A DNA stretch of 64,000 nucleotides from Gonatopus flavifemur (lineage: Eukaryota > Arthropoda > Insecta > Hymenoptera > Dryinidae), in assembly GCA_018340375.1 (NCBI GenBank), contig JAFFJZ010000002.1, positions 41,808,001 to 41,872,000 of the forward strand, written 5' to 3'. Position numbers and translations under genes: made by a program. The notes under the pieces were generated by a model. That model searched no databases. It saw only the letters and a program-made list of their open reading frames with translations, and was not told the origin of the DNA. Below are positions 23,790 through 34,892 of this stretch, piece by piece. The first letter of the stretch is position 1. Every line of letters begins with the position of its first letter.

Positions 23790-25000
23790 AAAACTTTTAT
23801 ACAAGTTCAAGTTCTAATTCTTTTCTTTTTAAACAACCAAATTTGTACGTTGGAACAATCGTACCCTGCTCATTCACGCATGATTTCAACACAAATATTC
23901 ATCCAATATGTACATAATTCATCATTAAAATATATTTATTGAATTTATATACGTACATACTAATCCCAACCTATAAATCTCCCCGTCGTGAACAGCATGT
24001 AAATCCAAAGTACTCTCATTCTCTGTCAACGGAATTGAATGATGACAAACAAAAATGATTATACTTATGCAGATTACACTGATCAGTTATTAACATCGAA
24101 CAACCAATTGTTTTATATTAAATTATCGATTCGAAGGATGAATATAAGTATTTACAATTCAAATAATATGTGATGAATGTCCCTATTTTTTCCAATATTG
24201 GAAAGTGAAATTTCTCGATTAATCGTTTATGAAATAACGAAATGAAGAAAAATTCACATGAATATGAAAATCGGAAATTTGAGAAACGGCTGAAGGAGGG
24301 AAGTGAAAAATTTCAACAAACATGTGAACATTCGTAACAAGAATATTCATCCCAGTAAACAATGTTGAAAGAAATTGATCATTTCCGTACAGTAAATTTG
24401 ATTCAGCTAACGTAATATCGTGACGTGATGTGAAAAGAAAAGAAAAAAACGGAACATCGTTGTGCGAATATGAGGGTATATTATTCACCGTATATTCTCA
24501 ATGCGCTTTGAATACGAAATTCCATGCTGGAGTTTTAAAGGATTAAATAATGAATGACAGAGGAGAATCATTTGCTTGATTCATTGATCCAATTTTATTT
24601 AAAAATCTCATTATTCGTGTAAGCAAATATAATATACGTGGAAACTAACCAACCCGAAGTGTTATTGGGTCGTTGCAATGAACTCATTCAATTATCTACT
24701 CACAGTTAAATTTAATATTGATACCTTCGAAATGAAACTGTGGATTAAGCATTGTCCTGGGGGAAACCCAAATGATATTGCAGCATGATGACATTGCGTA
24801 GAACGACAATTCGATATTTTTACACCTCAAATTCGAACATCTGAATCAGTTCCGAAACTCTCTTTCTTCAATCCATCGATGCTCTCAATTAAATTTCACA
24901 ACGGAGGGGAATTTATTTCACTTCTTTTTCAATTATTGAAAATTCTATCAACGAAAACATTTCAAATTCCTGTACCAGAATTCCAACCTGCTAATTACTT
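23790..25000. other. repeat-poor AT-rich stretch
   Basis: No element, tRNA or exon is recognised. The minus frame at 24219-24488 has no features. Confidence 0.4.
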
Positions 25001-25460
25001 TTTACATGACGAAAAAAAAATTTACTGATGCAGCAAATCTAGGTATTATATACAGAATAACAAATCTCCTTGCTGAACCAGCTGAAAATTCGCTGTGACA
25101 GTCAACTGGATTGCTGAGAGGGCAACATGATTGCCCGAAGCAGCGAATTTTTGATTGGACTAGCAAAATTTTCAGTATCGCATACAGAATAGCAAACACA
25201 TTTTGCTGGAGGAGCGAACATTTTTTGCTGTAATAACTAAAAAGATTCCTATGAGAGCAAATAATTCGCTGTCACGGCAAAAAATTTGCTGCTGCGACAA
25301 ATGGGACCCAGCAAAAATATAGACTTTGCTGCCACGGTGAATTTTATTTTGTCTCTATGTTTTTGCTGGGTAACTTTCGCTGGAGCAGCAAACTTTTTGC
25401 TGTGACAGCAATCTCGTTAGCTACGACAGCAACAAATTTTGGTTGCCATTCTATACATAA

Positions 25461-26076
25461 CCCTCTAACCGTAACCCCGGTCTCACAGACCGCTATCAGA
25501 ACTGTATTTTCTCATAATTCGAGTTTTTTTGGTTCATTTGTGTGACATTTTATTCCCATTCTGTATAGAATTGTTCACTAATTTCTGTACATAAACCCGC
25601 TATCCTACTCCGTAGACATTCATAATGATCGAACACGGAGAGAAAAAATTTTCTGACGCAGCAAATCGAGGTATTATATATAGAATAGCAAAATTTTTTG
25701 CTGACCTAGCTAAAAATTCGCTATAGCAGCAATCGTGTTAGCTACGACAGCAATTTTTTAGCTGTGACAGCACAAAATGTTTGCTCCGCCAGCAAATTTT
25801 CAGTATTATATACAGAATAGCAAACAAATTTTGCTAGGATAGCAAACATTTTTTGCTGCCACAGCTAAAAATTCGCTGTCGCAGCTAACAAGATTGCTGT
25901 CACAGCAAAAATTTTGCTGCTCTGGCAGAAGGAACCCAGCAAAAGTGGATTTCGCTGCCACAGCGAATTCCTCCTTCTCCGTGAAGAAATGTTCTTTCCA
26001 CTTCTAACAACTTCTAACAACTGTCAGACCGGGGGTTACGGTTGACGTGGTTTTGAGGACGGTTACGGTTTAAGGG
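25461..26076. mobile_element. CCCTC-ended element, flanked by ATAA, carrying a GCAAA MITE
   Basis: CCCTCTAACCGTAACCCCGG at the left pairs with GTTACGGTTTAAGGG and GACCGGGGGTTACGG at the right. ATAA stands on both sides (25457-25460 and 26077-26080). The interior contains a full GCAAA MITE (25634-25983). The insertion splits another GCAAA MITE. Confidence 0.65.
25634..25983. mobile_element. intact GCAAA-family MITE (350 bp), TSD AA
   Basis: CACGGAGAGAAAAAATTTTC and, reversed, CACGGAGAAGGAGGAATTCG form the ends, with AA on both flanks. The body is a series of TTGCTGTCACAGC, GCTAACAAGATTGCTG and TAGCAAACAAATTTTGCT units in both orientations. It is the best full-length reference for this family in the window. 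Confidence 0.75.
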
Positions 26077-26177
26077 ATAATACTAAAACTTTTGCTAGTC
26101 CAGCTAAAAAGATTTGCTATTCTATATTTAATACCTCGATTCGCTGCGTCACTAAATTTTTCCTCTCCCCGAAAGTA

Positions 26178-26471
26178 CACAGTAAAAAAAATTCCGTCAT
26201 TGTGTAAAAAAGAAGTACGTGTCAAAATTCAAGTGTTGAATATTTAACTACGTGTTAAAATTCAAGTGTTGAATATTTAACACTTTTGTGTGTTCATTTA
26301 ACACACTGATCAAATGCTGTTCGATCGATTCATTTTCAACTCATTAAAATGTTATTCGAGTTCAAATTAACACTTTATAAGTGTCACTCTGGAATCAACA
26401 CACATTGAGTGTGAAGAAAAATGGTTAACATTCGCTTGTGTGTTGAATTTGACGAAAAATTTTTTACTGTG
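26178..26471. mobile_element. 294-bp CACAG MITE with GTGTTGAATATTTAACAC units, TSD TA
   Basis: CACAGTAAAAAAAATTCCGTCA and the reverse of TGACGAAAAATTTTTTACTGTG form the ends, flanked by TA. The interior holds repeated AAATTCAAGTGTTGAATATT and TTAACAC/GTGTGTT units. Confidence 0.75.
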
Positions 26472-26659
26472 TATTACTCCTTTCACAGTTTCTGTCAATG
26501 TTTGGGTGCACCCAAATATAAATGAGAAAATTAGAAATTCGATAATCTTCGAAAGTTCAAGAAATTTGGACTATTCATTCGTATTTAATCTGACGTCGAG
26601 ATGATCCTTCGCTTTGATTACATCCCACAAACTGAATTCTTGAGAACAAAAACTTAACG

Positions 26660-27160
26660 GTCAATATCAAACGCGAACACCATATGAAGTGGTTTCGTGC
26701 AAATTGGGATTAGCCGAAATACACAACTCACATTCCTATAGGCATTTCATTAGGCATTCGACAAACGCATTATTCGCGGTGCACGGGGCATTCAATACCA
26801 GTAACGGAGAAAGGATAATAGCGTTTCAACGATACGTCTCGCTTTGTCCCGTTCCATTCCCGCTTCATCGGTACGATGAAAGGGTTAATATCGACTAACT
26901 CTCCCACCTGTATGTGTTGTGGCACAGAGATATATTTAAGTACGTATGTACGAGTGCACAGCAAGAGGCCGAGATTTGTCGTATTCACGGAAAATGGTGG
27001 AACTGAACTATCCGCCTCTCTCTTTCTCTGCACTTATATGCCTGTTGCTCCGCTTTCTCGGCATGTCTATCCGTCTATCATTCTTCAGCCTATTATTCCT
27101 CTCCCTGTTTTTTTCTCTCTGTTTCACCACACGTCTGGCATCACGTTGACTCTTACCACT
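26660..27160 (+). promoter_or_regulatory. repeat-free GC-richer island with a TATA-like box
   Basis: Base composition rises here relative to its neighbours and no transposon is present. TATATTTAAG (26931-26940) precedes GAGTGCACAG by about 15 bp, and a pyrimidine-rich stretch follows at 27010-27130. Open frames on both strands (26876-27337, 26946-27149, 26770-27033) look compositional. I infer an alternative promoter or enhancer for eag as one possibility; nothing proves it. Confidence 0.2.
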
Positions 27161-28840
27161 TATTTTGAGGCTCAAAGAATTCAACGAATCTGGTCATGCA
27201 TACGTTCTTCATACGTACGTATAGAATGTTCTAAAATAAAAAACGACTCTTTAAACGTAATAATACCGCGTCAAGAGGAACTACTTCATTCACATGATGA
27301 GATGTTAGAAACATTCATTCCATCCTTCTTCATTTAGTTCTCCAATACAAAAAAACCTTCATTCGAATATCGAAAAGAATTTTACATAAACATGATAAAT
27401 CGAAGAAAGATTCAAGCATCGAGGGATGCCGATATAGGTGAATTCAAGAGAATTTGTAAATGCTTTCTCAACTTTCTTGCATCCAGGAATGGAATAAAAA
27501 TGTGCGTATAAAGACATGTCATGCATTCGGTCGATTCAAATGAAATCAGGTGGGACAAGAATTGATTTTATATTCACACACGTGTTGTTTCCATTTCTGT
27601 TTCTCTTTTGGTAATCGACCTTGAAGTGAAACATGAGGAAAATTAGAAGGAGTAGAATGATTTCGAATAAGGCTCATGATCGTGTTTGGCAATGGACGGT
27701 TAAGAAGGCAAGTAAGGTCATAGCCGACTCAGAACACTCATACTTAATCTTGATTCACACGCGATTTATGTATTCCTCCGACAACTACCCACAAGCGTAT
27801 ACGAGTAAGACCACAGTAAACTTTGGATCATGGTTAGTCGCTTGGGTCAAGGTACACCCTAATGCTTGCACGCACTCTTGCAGTTCATAACAAGTTTATT
27901 CACAAAGATGGAAATTTACATATATAAAAATACATATATGTATGCGAAAAGTCGTAATGCTGCGTAATTTGTTTACTTATTACATAAGAATGATTGCTCC
28001 CCATGCATTCTTCTAACTCAAACTACAATGGAGCAATGAAGCATTTTCTATATTGATTCTGTTGTAACAGGATACTCGAATCCTTTGATTATATAAGTAA
28101 GTTGGACTGCTAGTTGCCAACTTCAGATGTGTCCGCAACATCTGACAATGCCGACAACGCCCGCATTGACCATCAACTAAAGAAGTAAATACAAACTATG
28201 GCATCAGGGATACGTTAATACTCATTTTGAGTTGATGTGATTAATTTTCATATTGTCAGAAAAGCAACAAAGTCAACTAATTAATATGATAACATGAATT
28301 TTATGTAGTGCAAAACATGAATATAATAAAGTGAATCAATAATAATAAACATCGTCGCACACTGATCCCTTCAAAATATAAGGAAGACACAAAATACAGA
28401 GAAGTGGAAACCCTGGAACAACTATACTCCCAAATCACTGCTTTTCACCATTGTTCATTGTTGTACTTTGAAAATCTGGATAATTAATCACTTCGAATAT
28501 ATATTTTCAAATTTATTGAGATCCAACCAAAACTTTATATTTACATTTCATACAAATACGTAATTCAGTTTTTGAATTGCCGCGTTTTTGGTTCATGGGC
28601 GGAGCTCAAATATCGAATTATCTCGTTGAATGTTGCGGACACATTTTATCCCATTTCCGGAGGAGAGGGGGTAGCCATTAGCAGTCCATCCTTATATAGT
28701 CAAAGCTCGAATCTTAATCCATAAGCATAGTTCCATTTACTGACATATCGACAGGTTTACTAAGCTGAAGCTGTAACGGATTCGAGCTAGCGAATTGCAC
28801 CAATGAAATTCGTAAATCATAATCTCCGAGAATAGGTTTA
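27160..28840. other. repeat-poor stretch, no recognised gene
   Basis: A + frame of 85 codons at 27633-27890 has no recognised similarity. GACAATGCCGACAACG-type words at 28130-28165 are short repeats. No other structure seen. Confidence 0.35.
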
Positions 28841-28847
28841 ATATACA

Positions 28848-29163
28848 CCCGAGCCAGCAAAGTGCTTCCGAATTCACGTTTCCGCTACTAGCGGTGCTAG
28901 TAGGAGCAACGTAGTAGCTTTTCCATTACCGTGAGACTGCATGCTACCATAACATATATATGATTCAATTTATAACGTAGCACTACCTCAGCGCTATCAG
29001 TATTATCAGGAAGCGCTACCAAGTAGTGCTCCTAGTAAAAATACTACCAAGTCGCTCCTATTTCCATACATAAATGAAGCCATATATGTACAGAAGATTT
29101 TCAACTGTATAAGTGAATGGTAGCACCACTGCCAGAAGCGCTGCCTTGATTTTATTGGCTGGG
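28848..29163. mobile_element. CCC-ended element with AGCGCTACC / GTAGTGCTCC units
   Basis: CCCGAGCCAGCAAAGTGCTT at the left and the reverse of TTTTATTGGCTGGG at the right resemble inverted ends. The interior holds many GCTAGTAGGAGCAAC / AGCGCTACCAAGTAG units. No TSD is clear. Confidence 0.5.
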
Positions 29164-29388
29164 ACTGTTCGCTAGTTTCAGCTTTAAGACAGAGTTATAA
29201 GTAATGGATATAAAACCAAATCATAACATAAATACTGGTTTGGTAATGAAAAAGAAACTTTTCCAGGTACTTCATATTTTATATTCACACCCCGAATCCT
29301 GAATGTATCATTATCATTCTTATGCATAATCAACTTCTTTTTAAAACACTTCAGAACGATTTAAAGTTTTAACACCAGAATTACTTAC

Positions 29389-29575
29389 TTTTTTTTATGA
29401 TTTTCGACTCACGAGAATTATCTAATTTGTTCAACTTAAGCCTCTTTCTGCTGGTAACTGGATAACTCTTCACATTTATCGATGTATTTCCGAAGTCTAA
29501 GCTCCTCGTTAATGTTGAAGCCCTTAAACCGTTCAAAGTTAGGCTATCGTTTCTTCGATTTCCGTGACCACTCAT
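29389..29575 (-). CDS. possible first coding exon, minus strand, unknown protein
   Basis: This is a coding-looking stretch of 62 codons plus 1 nt on the minus strand. The ATG at 29575 sits in an A-rich context (a run of A directly before ATG). The frame begins MSGHGNRRNDSLTLNGL, passes through a basic SRKRLKLNK segment, and runs into a consensus donor GTAAGT at 29388-29383; two codons later the frame would stop. The protein is basic and polar, without hydrophobic segments, and suggests a disordered N terminus. No partner exon was identified to its left. The surrounding 29.2-29.8 kb lacks inverted-repeat elements. Function unknown; it could be a nested gene on the opposite strand to eag or a chance frame. 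Confidence 0.28.
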
Positions 29576-30016
29576 TTTTTTTTTTTTTTGAAAATCTGTT
29601 GTTTGTGAAATATGAAACACTACGGGATACTTTGTTAGATGATACCGGCTCGTCCTATTATTCAATACGGCAAAGGGGATGTTCAGTCACAACTATACAT
29701 TTCCAGTATAATAACCGGGGCAACTGAAAACATGCAACAGCGTGTTTTTTATTCTGCATCTGACGGACAAATAGCTTTGATATTTATCCATTTCAGATCA
29801 AAATGAGCCTTTTAAGCCACATTTGTCACAGCATATTTTTGCATATTTTATAGATGCGTGCATATTTGGTTAAAAAATGCATATTTCAGCATATTTGTAT
29901 TTTTGTCAATGGAAATATATTTCACGGAGCATATCATTCACATTTCTAATCAACATTATCTCGAGTAGAATATTTTCACAAAATATTTTCTGTAATATGG
30001 GTTTATTTTATTACGT

Positions 30017-30257
30017 CCCAATAAACATTTTTATGGAAGTCTTCCGGAACACTCTAAAAGATATCTGAAAGAGATCTAAAAGATGTCTTACGGAACAAAT
30101 TTGGATATGTTTAAGATGTCTTCCTTCAAGATGTCTTTTAGATATGTTGAAGATATCTTTCTACAAGATGTCTTAAACTTATCTAAATTTGTTGCGTAAG
30201 ACATCCTTTAGATCTCTTTGAGATATCTTTTAGACTGATCCAAAAATGTTTATTGGG
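30017..30257. mobile_element. CCC-terminated MITE with AGATATCTTTTAGA units, TSD GT
   Basis: CCCAATAAACATTTTT ends are inverted on both sides with GT flanking each. The interior consists of degenerate AAAAGATATCT, AGATGTCTTA and TCTAAATTTGTT units forming arms around about 30135. Similar units without these ends occur at 43465-43660 and 44846-45025. Confidence 0.75.
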
Positions 30258-30589
30258 GTATATTTTCTAGATATTAATTTATTGATTCATTTATTTATTG
30301 GTTTATTCTCTCATCTACTTATTCACAAGCTGGAATCACTGGTATATCAAAAATCCAAAACATATTCCCCTGGAAGAGGATTGATTCACCTTGATTTTGA
30401 TATATTAAAATATAATTTTCAATCAACATCTCAATAAAAGATGAGTATTGAACTTTTCAAACACATACAAGTAATGCAAGATAGAAACCTGGTTTTCTAA
30501 TTGTGATGTACAGTTTTGCATTCAGCTTTTGATCGAAATCTATAAATCGAATCAATTAACAATTGCAATAAAATGTCAACATTATCCTG

Positions 30590-31265
30590 TCTCAGAAAAT
30601 ATGAAATATCTATTCAGATTCAGGATGATTCAGAGAAAATCAGAGCAATTCATCGTGATTCAGAAAAATCCAAAAGAATTCAGAGACTGTTGGATTCGGA
30701 ATGATTATGTGTCGCACTTTTTAGAAGGATTCAGGAAAATTAAGAAGAAAATAAATTGAATGAAGTTTTTGGTTCAAGATTTCAGAGGCATTTAGGGAAT
30801 TTCATAGAGATTTGGAGACGGGTGAGTTGGGGTAAATTGTGCGTTGAACTTTTCAGGGGGATGCAGAGAGATTCGGAGAAGTTCAGGAAAATTCAGAGAG
30901 AAGTAAATTGAGTAAAAGTTCTTTTCCAAGATGCAGAGGGATTCCAGGAGTTTTGGGGAGATTCAGAGAAAGGTAAAGTATGAAGAATTGGGCGATGGAT
31001 TTTTTAGAGGGATTCAGAGAGATTTAGGAAGATTCAGATAGAAATATGGGTTAAATTTTTGATCGAAAATTTCAAAGGTAGCAAGTTTCAGAGACATTCA
31101 GAGACAGGTGAATGTAAGAAAGAATCGTGCATTGAACTTTTCAGAAATATTCAGAGAAATTCAGAGGAATGCAGGGGAGAATAAATTCAGGGAAATTTGG
31201 GGTTCAAGATTTCACACAATGACGATAAATTTTTTACTGTGCAGGGGCTTTCAGGTAGTTCAGGA
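30590..31265. repeat. degenerate tandem array of GATTCAGAGAAATTCAGAGG type
   Basis: At least twenty copies of a loose unit of about 13-18 bp (GATTCAGAGA, AATTCAGAGG, GATTCAGGAAAATT) run through this stretch in one orientation. The frame at 30529-30759 is made from it. Confidence 0.6.
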
Positions 31266-31503
31266 GAGATACAGATACACACGGAGAAAAATATATGGGA
31301 TTGATTCAGTTTCCATATAGAATTCCATCTTAATTTCCAAAGTAAGATGGAATTACCTGAAATTCAGCCTTTTTCATTGCTTACTTTCAGTTGGAATAGG
31401 CGCTACTTTTGGTTGCATTTTTAAGCTGATATTCGGGATCACTTTAAGTTTTACTTTTTACTGTGTAACGACGATTTTTTTTTACAGTGAGATATATCTA
31501 CAT

Positions 31504-31945
31504 TAGGGTGGTCGTTAAAAATTAAATTTCTTGAGGCGCCCCCTAAAAAGCTTCCTTTTGATGAAAAAACACTGGGAAAATTTTTTATAATTTTTTTAAG
31601 TCAAGACAACACGTGCCTCAAGACGATTCAAGTTAATTTTTGGATATAATCATGTTTTATTGAGGATTTTTAATAATAAATGCAATTTCATACAAAATAT
31701 GAACAATCAGAGAACCCAAATTCATAAAAATACGATAGTTAATGAAAATAACAATGAATATTCCGAAAAATAACAAGAAGTTTCATGAAAAAACATGATT
31801 ATACCCAAAAATTAACTTGAATCGTCTTGAGGCACGTGTTGTCTTGACTTAAAAAAATTATAAAAAATTTTCCCAGTGTTTTTTCATCAAAAGGAAGCTT
31901 TTTAGGGGGCGCCTCAAGAAATTTAATTTTCAACGACCACCCTAA
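31504..31945. mobile_element. 442-bp palindromic element with TAGGGTGGTCGTT ends
   Basis: TAGGGTGGTCGTTAAAAATT and the reverse of AATTTTCAACGACCACCCTA form the ends; arms of about 180 bp (CTTGAGGCGCCCCCTAAAAA, AAGTCAAGACAACACGTGCC, GACGATTCAAGTTAATTTTT) are nearly perfect. AT flanks both sides. The centre near 31650-31770 is unpaired. Likely recent. Confidence 0.75.
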
Positions 31946-31999
31946 TCTACATATCTGGAAAGCATATGACTTCATGTTGAAACTATGGAAGCTGGTTTT

Positions 32000-32780
32000 T
32001 ATGGCACATTTTTAGTACAAAACACAATTTTTTAAGAGCATATTTTTTGAGCATCAAAACCAATTTTTGGAGCATATTTTAAGCGCTTAAAACAACTTCT
32101 CCAGAGTATGTTTTTGGTTGCCCTGATAATAACGTAGCACGTCTTCGACATCAGCTGGTTGAAATTTCTGCATGAACTTTCACCCAATGTACTAGAATTT
32201 CATTTCAAATGCGGATAACGGTATTCACGTTCACAATTCAAATCTAGTATGTATACATGAAATTGAATATATGAATATTCCATATCAATTTGCATTAGAT
32301 TTGATATACCAACGTGTGGAATTATCTTCAGAATTTGAATTCTCGTACACGTTTGAGTGAAAAAGTTTGCTCTTTATTGCCTATAACATGGATCAAATTT
32401 TAGATATTATACTTTCTAAATTTGAAACAATGAAATCTCACTGATATCAATTGCATAACCAGGGATTATTTACTGATATTTCACTGATTCTATTCAGTGG
32501 TCGACTTTTTGCTGCAGATATGGTGATATTACCCTGATTTGAATTTGGAAAGTATAATCACAGAATTATCCCATCCATCAAGTATGTGTCGTATTAAAAT
32601 ATGAAAATTAAATACGGATTGTGATTCAACTTTTTTTATAGCGAGAACTCGTCTAAAATTTGAAATAATTCGATATACCTTCGGTTTCTTTTTATTTTTT
32701 AACTCCTTCATGTGTCATAAATCGTTTAACTGTCAATAATGATTGCCTCTCTCAAATTTTTAAAGTGAGATTTCACTCTT
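32000..32780. other. unique non-coding stretch
   Basis: AT-rich sequence with no inverted repeats or coding-like frames seen. Confidence 0.4.
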
Positions 32781-32782
32781 TA

Positions 32783-33017
32783 CACTGAGAAAAGTGAACT
32801 GTAACCATTACTATGCGAAAATGGTAGTTGAATGACAGAATCTCTAAGTTGATGATGTCGACTATGTTATTTGGTATCCATCTTCATGTAAATGGTAACC
32901 ATTCCCATGTGCATGAACATTGCTACGATTCTCCACAGTATCCAAAACCAAATTTGCGAAGCTGTCCTCCAATTACTATTTGTACATGGTAATCATTACA
33001 TTCCACTTCTCTCAGTG
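32783..33017. mobile_element. CACTG MITE with GGTAACCATT units, TSD TA
   Basis: CACTGAGAAAAGTG and the reverse of CCACTTCTCTCAGTG form the ends with TA on both flanks. The interior repeats AATGGTAACCATT-like words (GTAACCATTACTATG, ATGGTAATCATTACA). Confidence 0.65.
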
Positions 33018-33019
33018 TA

Positions 33020-34428
33020 GGCAGCCAGAAGTGAGTTTATCGAAATTTTTAGTGAAATTCCCACTCCAAAAGAGTGAGGGTTCACTCGAAGCGAGCTGGC
33101 TCACCTCTGGAACTTAGCGAAGCGAAGCGCTTAAGTTTGTTCACTTTTTCAGATTTAGAGAGGCGGAATTGTGGAAGAATCTTGTAATGGGTTTGTGATT
33201 TGTAAATTTTCTTCCCTTGAACGAATATGACCGAGCAATGCTGTTCTAATTTGCCAGTGTATCACCGGGTTCAAACTCGTGATACTACTAAGGTATGGTT
33301 ATATCTATAAATATTCGAGGATATTTACAAAATTCCATATTTTTATTTTTGCAATTCATAACTCCCGATGGCAAATTACAATAACAATATCGTGATCCAG
33401 TAATTAATAAATTCGGTGCTCGATATTGATTGTGAGACGACAAAAATGCAGCAATTTATTTCATCCCCTGAATGCCGAAGTTCTTCTCGCTGTACCATTA
33501 AAACTGGTAATACTTTATACATAGATATAGATTATACTCATTTCTTTTACCCGAGCTCAAGCGAAAGAATGTGCTTCGGTGTTATGATGAGCTATCACAC
33601 ACCCCGTGATATATCAATTTTACAAATTCCTAATATCTTATAATCATTCAAAATAATTAATAGGATTTATGATGCTCGTATAGCGCATGATATACAATAA
33701 TAGAATACTCTTGGTCATTAATAATCGTTCATCATCGTTACCGTGGTTTATCAATAATAGGCAACAGTTGAATAGATACGTCTCTACAATTTCAAGTTCC
33801 GTAAACCAAGGACGGAGAGAAAGATGGCAGAAATGATCGTTTCTCTCAAAAGGTTATCAGAACAGATGGTTGTGGTTACACGTATATATACAGATACACA
33901 CATATACCTGCCCCTATACACTTGTTCGTACACCACTCCCACGACAATCTTCTCTGAATTTATCCGGGTTGTACGCATTCTCCGTTTCTCCTCTATAAAC
34001 ACACACATACACACAACGCGTGTCATATGATACGGTTGTCACTTCCTCTCTTTCACCCTTCTGTAAACCGCACGCTGTTCACAGACGATACAGTAATCGT
34101 TCAACTGTACACATCCCCTTTCCGGTTAAATACATCATGTACGAGGTATGCTTTAATTTTTCAAATAATTTATTTCACGCCTAAATGGATTCGAATGTGT
34201 TTGAGTTGGAGGCTCAATGGGAACAATGATTTTGGCTACAGCTGATAATAATTCGTTGAGGAAACCTCTTGAAAATTGTTTTGGTTTTGTATAAGAGAAA
34301 CTACGTTATTTGTCTACTTAGAGAGAAAAGACAACTTCGGACAAGAGACAGAACAATTTTTTATACCTCGTTTTTTGTTGTATAACATTACTGAGAGTGA
34401 AACCTCCAACATTCCCACTGTTTGTAAA
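33020..34428. other. repeat-poor stretch, no recognised gene
   Basis: A direct AGCGAAGCGAAGCG run lies near 33115. The segment 33780-34080 is less AT-rich, pyrimidine-rich and bears overlapping frames on both strands; no family recognised. It may be regulatory. Confidence 0.3.
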
Positions 34429-34430
34429 TA

Positions 34431-34890
34431 TACTGGGTGATTCGAAATTGCCGTACACTTTCTTGATGAAATTTTGAAACGATTTTGATCCGGAATATTC
34501 TGAGCTGATTCGGAGATATGAGCAATTTTTTTAAAAAAATCAAACTAATTTAGCTTCCTTCGTTGTGGAGTTATTGCGATTCAAAGTTGTTGAATTCTGA
34601 TTGGCTGAAATGCAAGAAAATTCACAACCGCTATAACTCCACAACGAAAAACGTTGAATTGGTTTTATTTTCTTTCAGGAAAACCTCGTGATCTGCCTTA
34701 GAGAATCATATTGGATTCAAATGTCAAAGATATGGTCTTTCCAAGATATTTGGTTTTTTCAAATAATTAAAAAATGCTCATATCTCCGGATCCAAGGGTC
34801 AGATCAAAATATTCCGGATCAAAATCGTTTCAGAATTCCATCAAGAATCTGCTCTCAGAAAAGTGTACGGCAATTCCGAATCACCCAGTA
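34431..34890. mobile_element. 460-bp element with TACTGGGTGATTCG ends, TSD TA
   Basis: TACTGGGTGATTCGAAATTG on the left pairs with CAATTCCGAATCACCCAGTA on the right, with TA outside both ends. Long arms (GATTTTGATCCGGAATATTC, GATATGAGCAATTTTT) are inverted around 34640. Size, TA and ends suggest a Tc1/mariner-type MITE. Confidence 0.7.
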
Positions 34891-34892
34891 TA

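Larger units (their letters stand above)
25006..26170. mobile_element. GCAAA-family MITE split by a CCCTC-ended element
   Basis: The left part begins ACGAAAAAAAAATTTACTGATGC and shows GCAGCAAAT, TATTATATACAGAAT and GCTGTGACAG words. The right part (26085-26170) has TTTGCTATTCTATATTTAATA, CGCTGCGTCACTAAATTTTT and ends CCTCTCCCCG. This is the outer layer of a three-level nest. Confidence 0.65.

Noticed and set aside
26876..27337. 153-codon + frame with hydrophobic segments
   Set aside because: Hydrophobicity comes from a pyrimidine-rich tract; frames of comparable length exist on the other strand and no family is recognised.
27633..27890. 85-codon + frame beginning MRKIRRSRM
   Set aside because: No motif, no flanking splice signals that would place it in a gene; kept only as part of the unique stretch.
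30590..31265. Possible CRISPR-like or satellite array
   Set aside because: Units are too degenerate and of variable spacing for CRISPR, and the host is eukaryotic; treated as a tandem repeat.
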